This document shows positions 59,835-60,334 of a stretch of 60,334 bases of DNA, in pieces. Source of the DNA: Veillonellaceae bacterium (GTDB taxonomy: Bacteria > Bacillota > Negativicutes > JAAYSF01); the NCBI GenBank assembly GCA_012523975.1, contig JAAYSF010000042.1, positions 1 through 60,334 on the forward strand. The letters are read 5' to 3'. Position 1 is the stretch's first letter. Each line of letters begins with the position of its first letter. A program made the translations under genes and the position numbers. Below the pieces are notes generated by a model. It was not told where the DNA came from. It saw only the letters and a program-made list of their open reading frames with translations, and did no database searches.

Positions 59835-60287
59835 ATGGACGATAACTATTATATGGGGCTAGCGTTCGCTGAGGCCCGCAAAGCTTACGATATCGGCGAA
59901 GTGCCAATCGGCGCTGTATTAGTTATCGGCGCCGAGGTAATTGCATCGGCTCATAATATGCGTGAGACTTGGAATGACGCGACAGCCCATGCCGAGGTCA
60001 TTGCTATCCGGGAGGCTTGCCGCAAACTGAATCGCTGGAGATTGACGGGAGCTACACTTTATGTTACTATAGAACCGTGTCCGATGTGCGCAGGCGCGCT
60101 TGTTATGAGCCGGGTTGACCGGCTGGTGTACGGCAGCAGTGATTACAAAGCGGGCGCTGTTGAGTCGGTATTTAATATCGTTCAACATGATGCTCTTAAT
60201 CACAGGCTTGATGTGACAGCTGGAATAAGAGCTGATGAATGTGCTGCAATCATGAAGAATTTCTTCAAGGAGCGGCGCAAAAAATAA
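59835..60287 (+). CDS. tadA: tRNA adenosine(34) deaminase TadA
   Basis: A 150-residue zinc deaminase converting A34 to inosine in tRNA-Arg(ACG), the tRNA encoded at 15720 in this window. The zinc motifs are HAEVIAIREA (His and catalytic Glu) and EPCPMCAGAL (Pro-Cys-x2-Cys). The helical C-terminal tRNA-contact part ends MKNFFKERRKK. The ATG at 59835 with GGTGA is preferred to GTG 59820. It is followed within six bases by a tRNA-Ser gene, a common arrangement in this group. Confidence 0.96.
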   Translation: MDDNYYMGLAFAEARKAYDIGEVPIGAVLVIGAEVIASAHNMRETWNDATAHAEVIAIREACRKLNRWRLTGATLYVTIEPCPMCAGALVMSRVDRLVYGSSDYKAGAVESVFNIVQHDALNHRLDVTAGIRADECAAIMKNFFKERRKK

Positions 60288-60292
60288 TATAC

Positions 60293-60334
60293 GGAGAGGT
60301 GTCCGAGCTGGCCGAAGGAGCCTGACTCGAAATC
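60293..60334 (+). tRNA. tRNA-Ser (anticodon CGA), truncated by the window end
   Basis: The 5' 42 bases of a serine tRNA: acceptor strand GGAGAGG, D-arm TGTCCGAGCTGGCCGAAGGA, anticodon arm CCTGACTCGAAATC with loop triplet CGA. The remaining part, including the variable arm, lies outside the window. Confidence 0.85.

Noticed and set aside
1-60334. CRISPR arrays, transposases, integrases, phage genes
   Set aside because: No regularly spaced direct repeats and no such proteins were found; the only tandem repeats are within coding sequences.

Overview
The window reads as the chromosome of a low-to-mid GC Bacillota. The best guess is an anaerobic, probably diderm Negativicutes/Sporomusaceae-type bacterium. 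Evidence for this: T-box and c-di-GMP-I riboswitches, RNase J, a BusR/OpuC-type osmoregulation module, anaerobic ThiH-type thiazole synthesis, a CotJC-like Mn catalase, CCA-encoding tRNA genes and frequent TTG/GTG starts behind strong Shine-Dalgarno (SD) sequences. The placement is an inference from gene content; no database search was possible.

Layout. 0.1-10.4 kb is nearly all minus strand: an MFS transporter, RNase J, a glycine-betaine type ABC transporter (opuC) with its GntR-RCK_C (BusR-like) regulator, a phosphoribosyltransferase and a frame-broken chemoreceptor. 10.5-15.3 kb is mixed: DNA polymerase IV, two small conserved proteins, an M20 peptidase, a YtpB-type terpene synthase and a small protein. 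At 15.38-15.62 kb lies a dense DnaA-box cluster, followed by tRNA-Arg(ACG). Most genes left of it read leftward (12 of 15) and most genes right of it read rightward (33 of 43). 16-22.3 kb is a surface-glycan cluster (three GT4 glycosyltransferases, a NeuD/PglD-type acyltransferase, a DegT aminotransferase, a GSCFA protein). 22.4-24.3 kb holds a truncated tRNA, a c-di-GMP-I riboswitch driving a diguanylate cyclase, and tRNA-Arg(CCT). 24.4-27.4 kb encodes three repeat or structural-looking proteins, and 27.5-29.6 kb a second c-di-GMP-I riboswitch in front of a Cache chemoreceptor.

29.6-38.2 kb is the most unusual part. Two back-to-back T-boxes drive a YkvI-family transporter (specifier probably Phe) to the left and a UbiD decarboxylase plus stand-alone TrpB (specifier Trp) to the right. 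UbiX and an LpdD-like prenyl-FMN chaperone lie 3-4 kb further on. This suggests tryptophan made from indole released by decarboxylation of an indole-carboxylate. A GGDEF-EAL protein and a 27-aa membrane microprotein sit in between. 38.3-43 kb has Mn catalase, an XRE-cupin regulator, an HD-GYP protein, a frame-broken cheW and a chemoreceptor. 43-48.8 kb has a polysaccharide deacetylase, a D-threonine-aldolase-like protein, two exporters and a methyltransferase. 49-53.7 kb is a 5-oxoprolinase operon (pxpA, DUF1445, NRAMP-like, pxpB, pxpC). 53.9-56.1 kb is an acyl-adenylate ligase coupled to an SGNH hydrolase. 56.1-59.7 kb is a TPP-riboswitch-controlled thiSGHFE operon. The window ends in tadA and a partial tRNA-Ser.

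Four genes (MCP at 8.7-10.4 kb, DNRLRE-like gene at 26.6 kb, cheW at 40.7 kb, SGNH hydrolase at 55.4 kb) are each broken by what looks like a one-base loss in a short homopolymer. Read errors are at least as likely as true pseudogenes.
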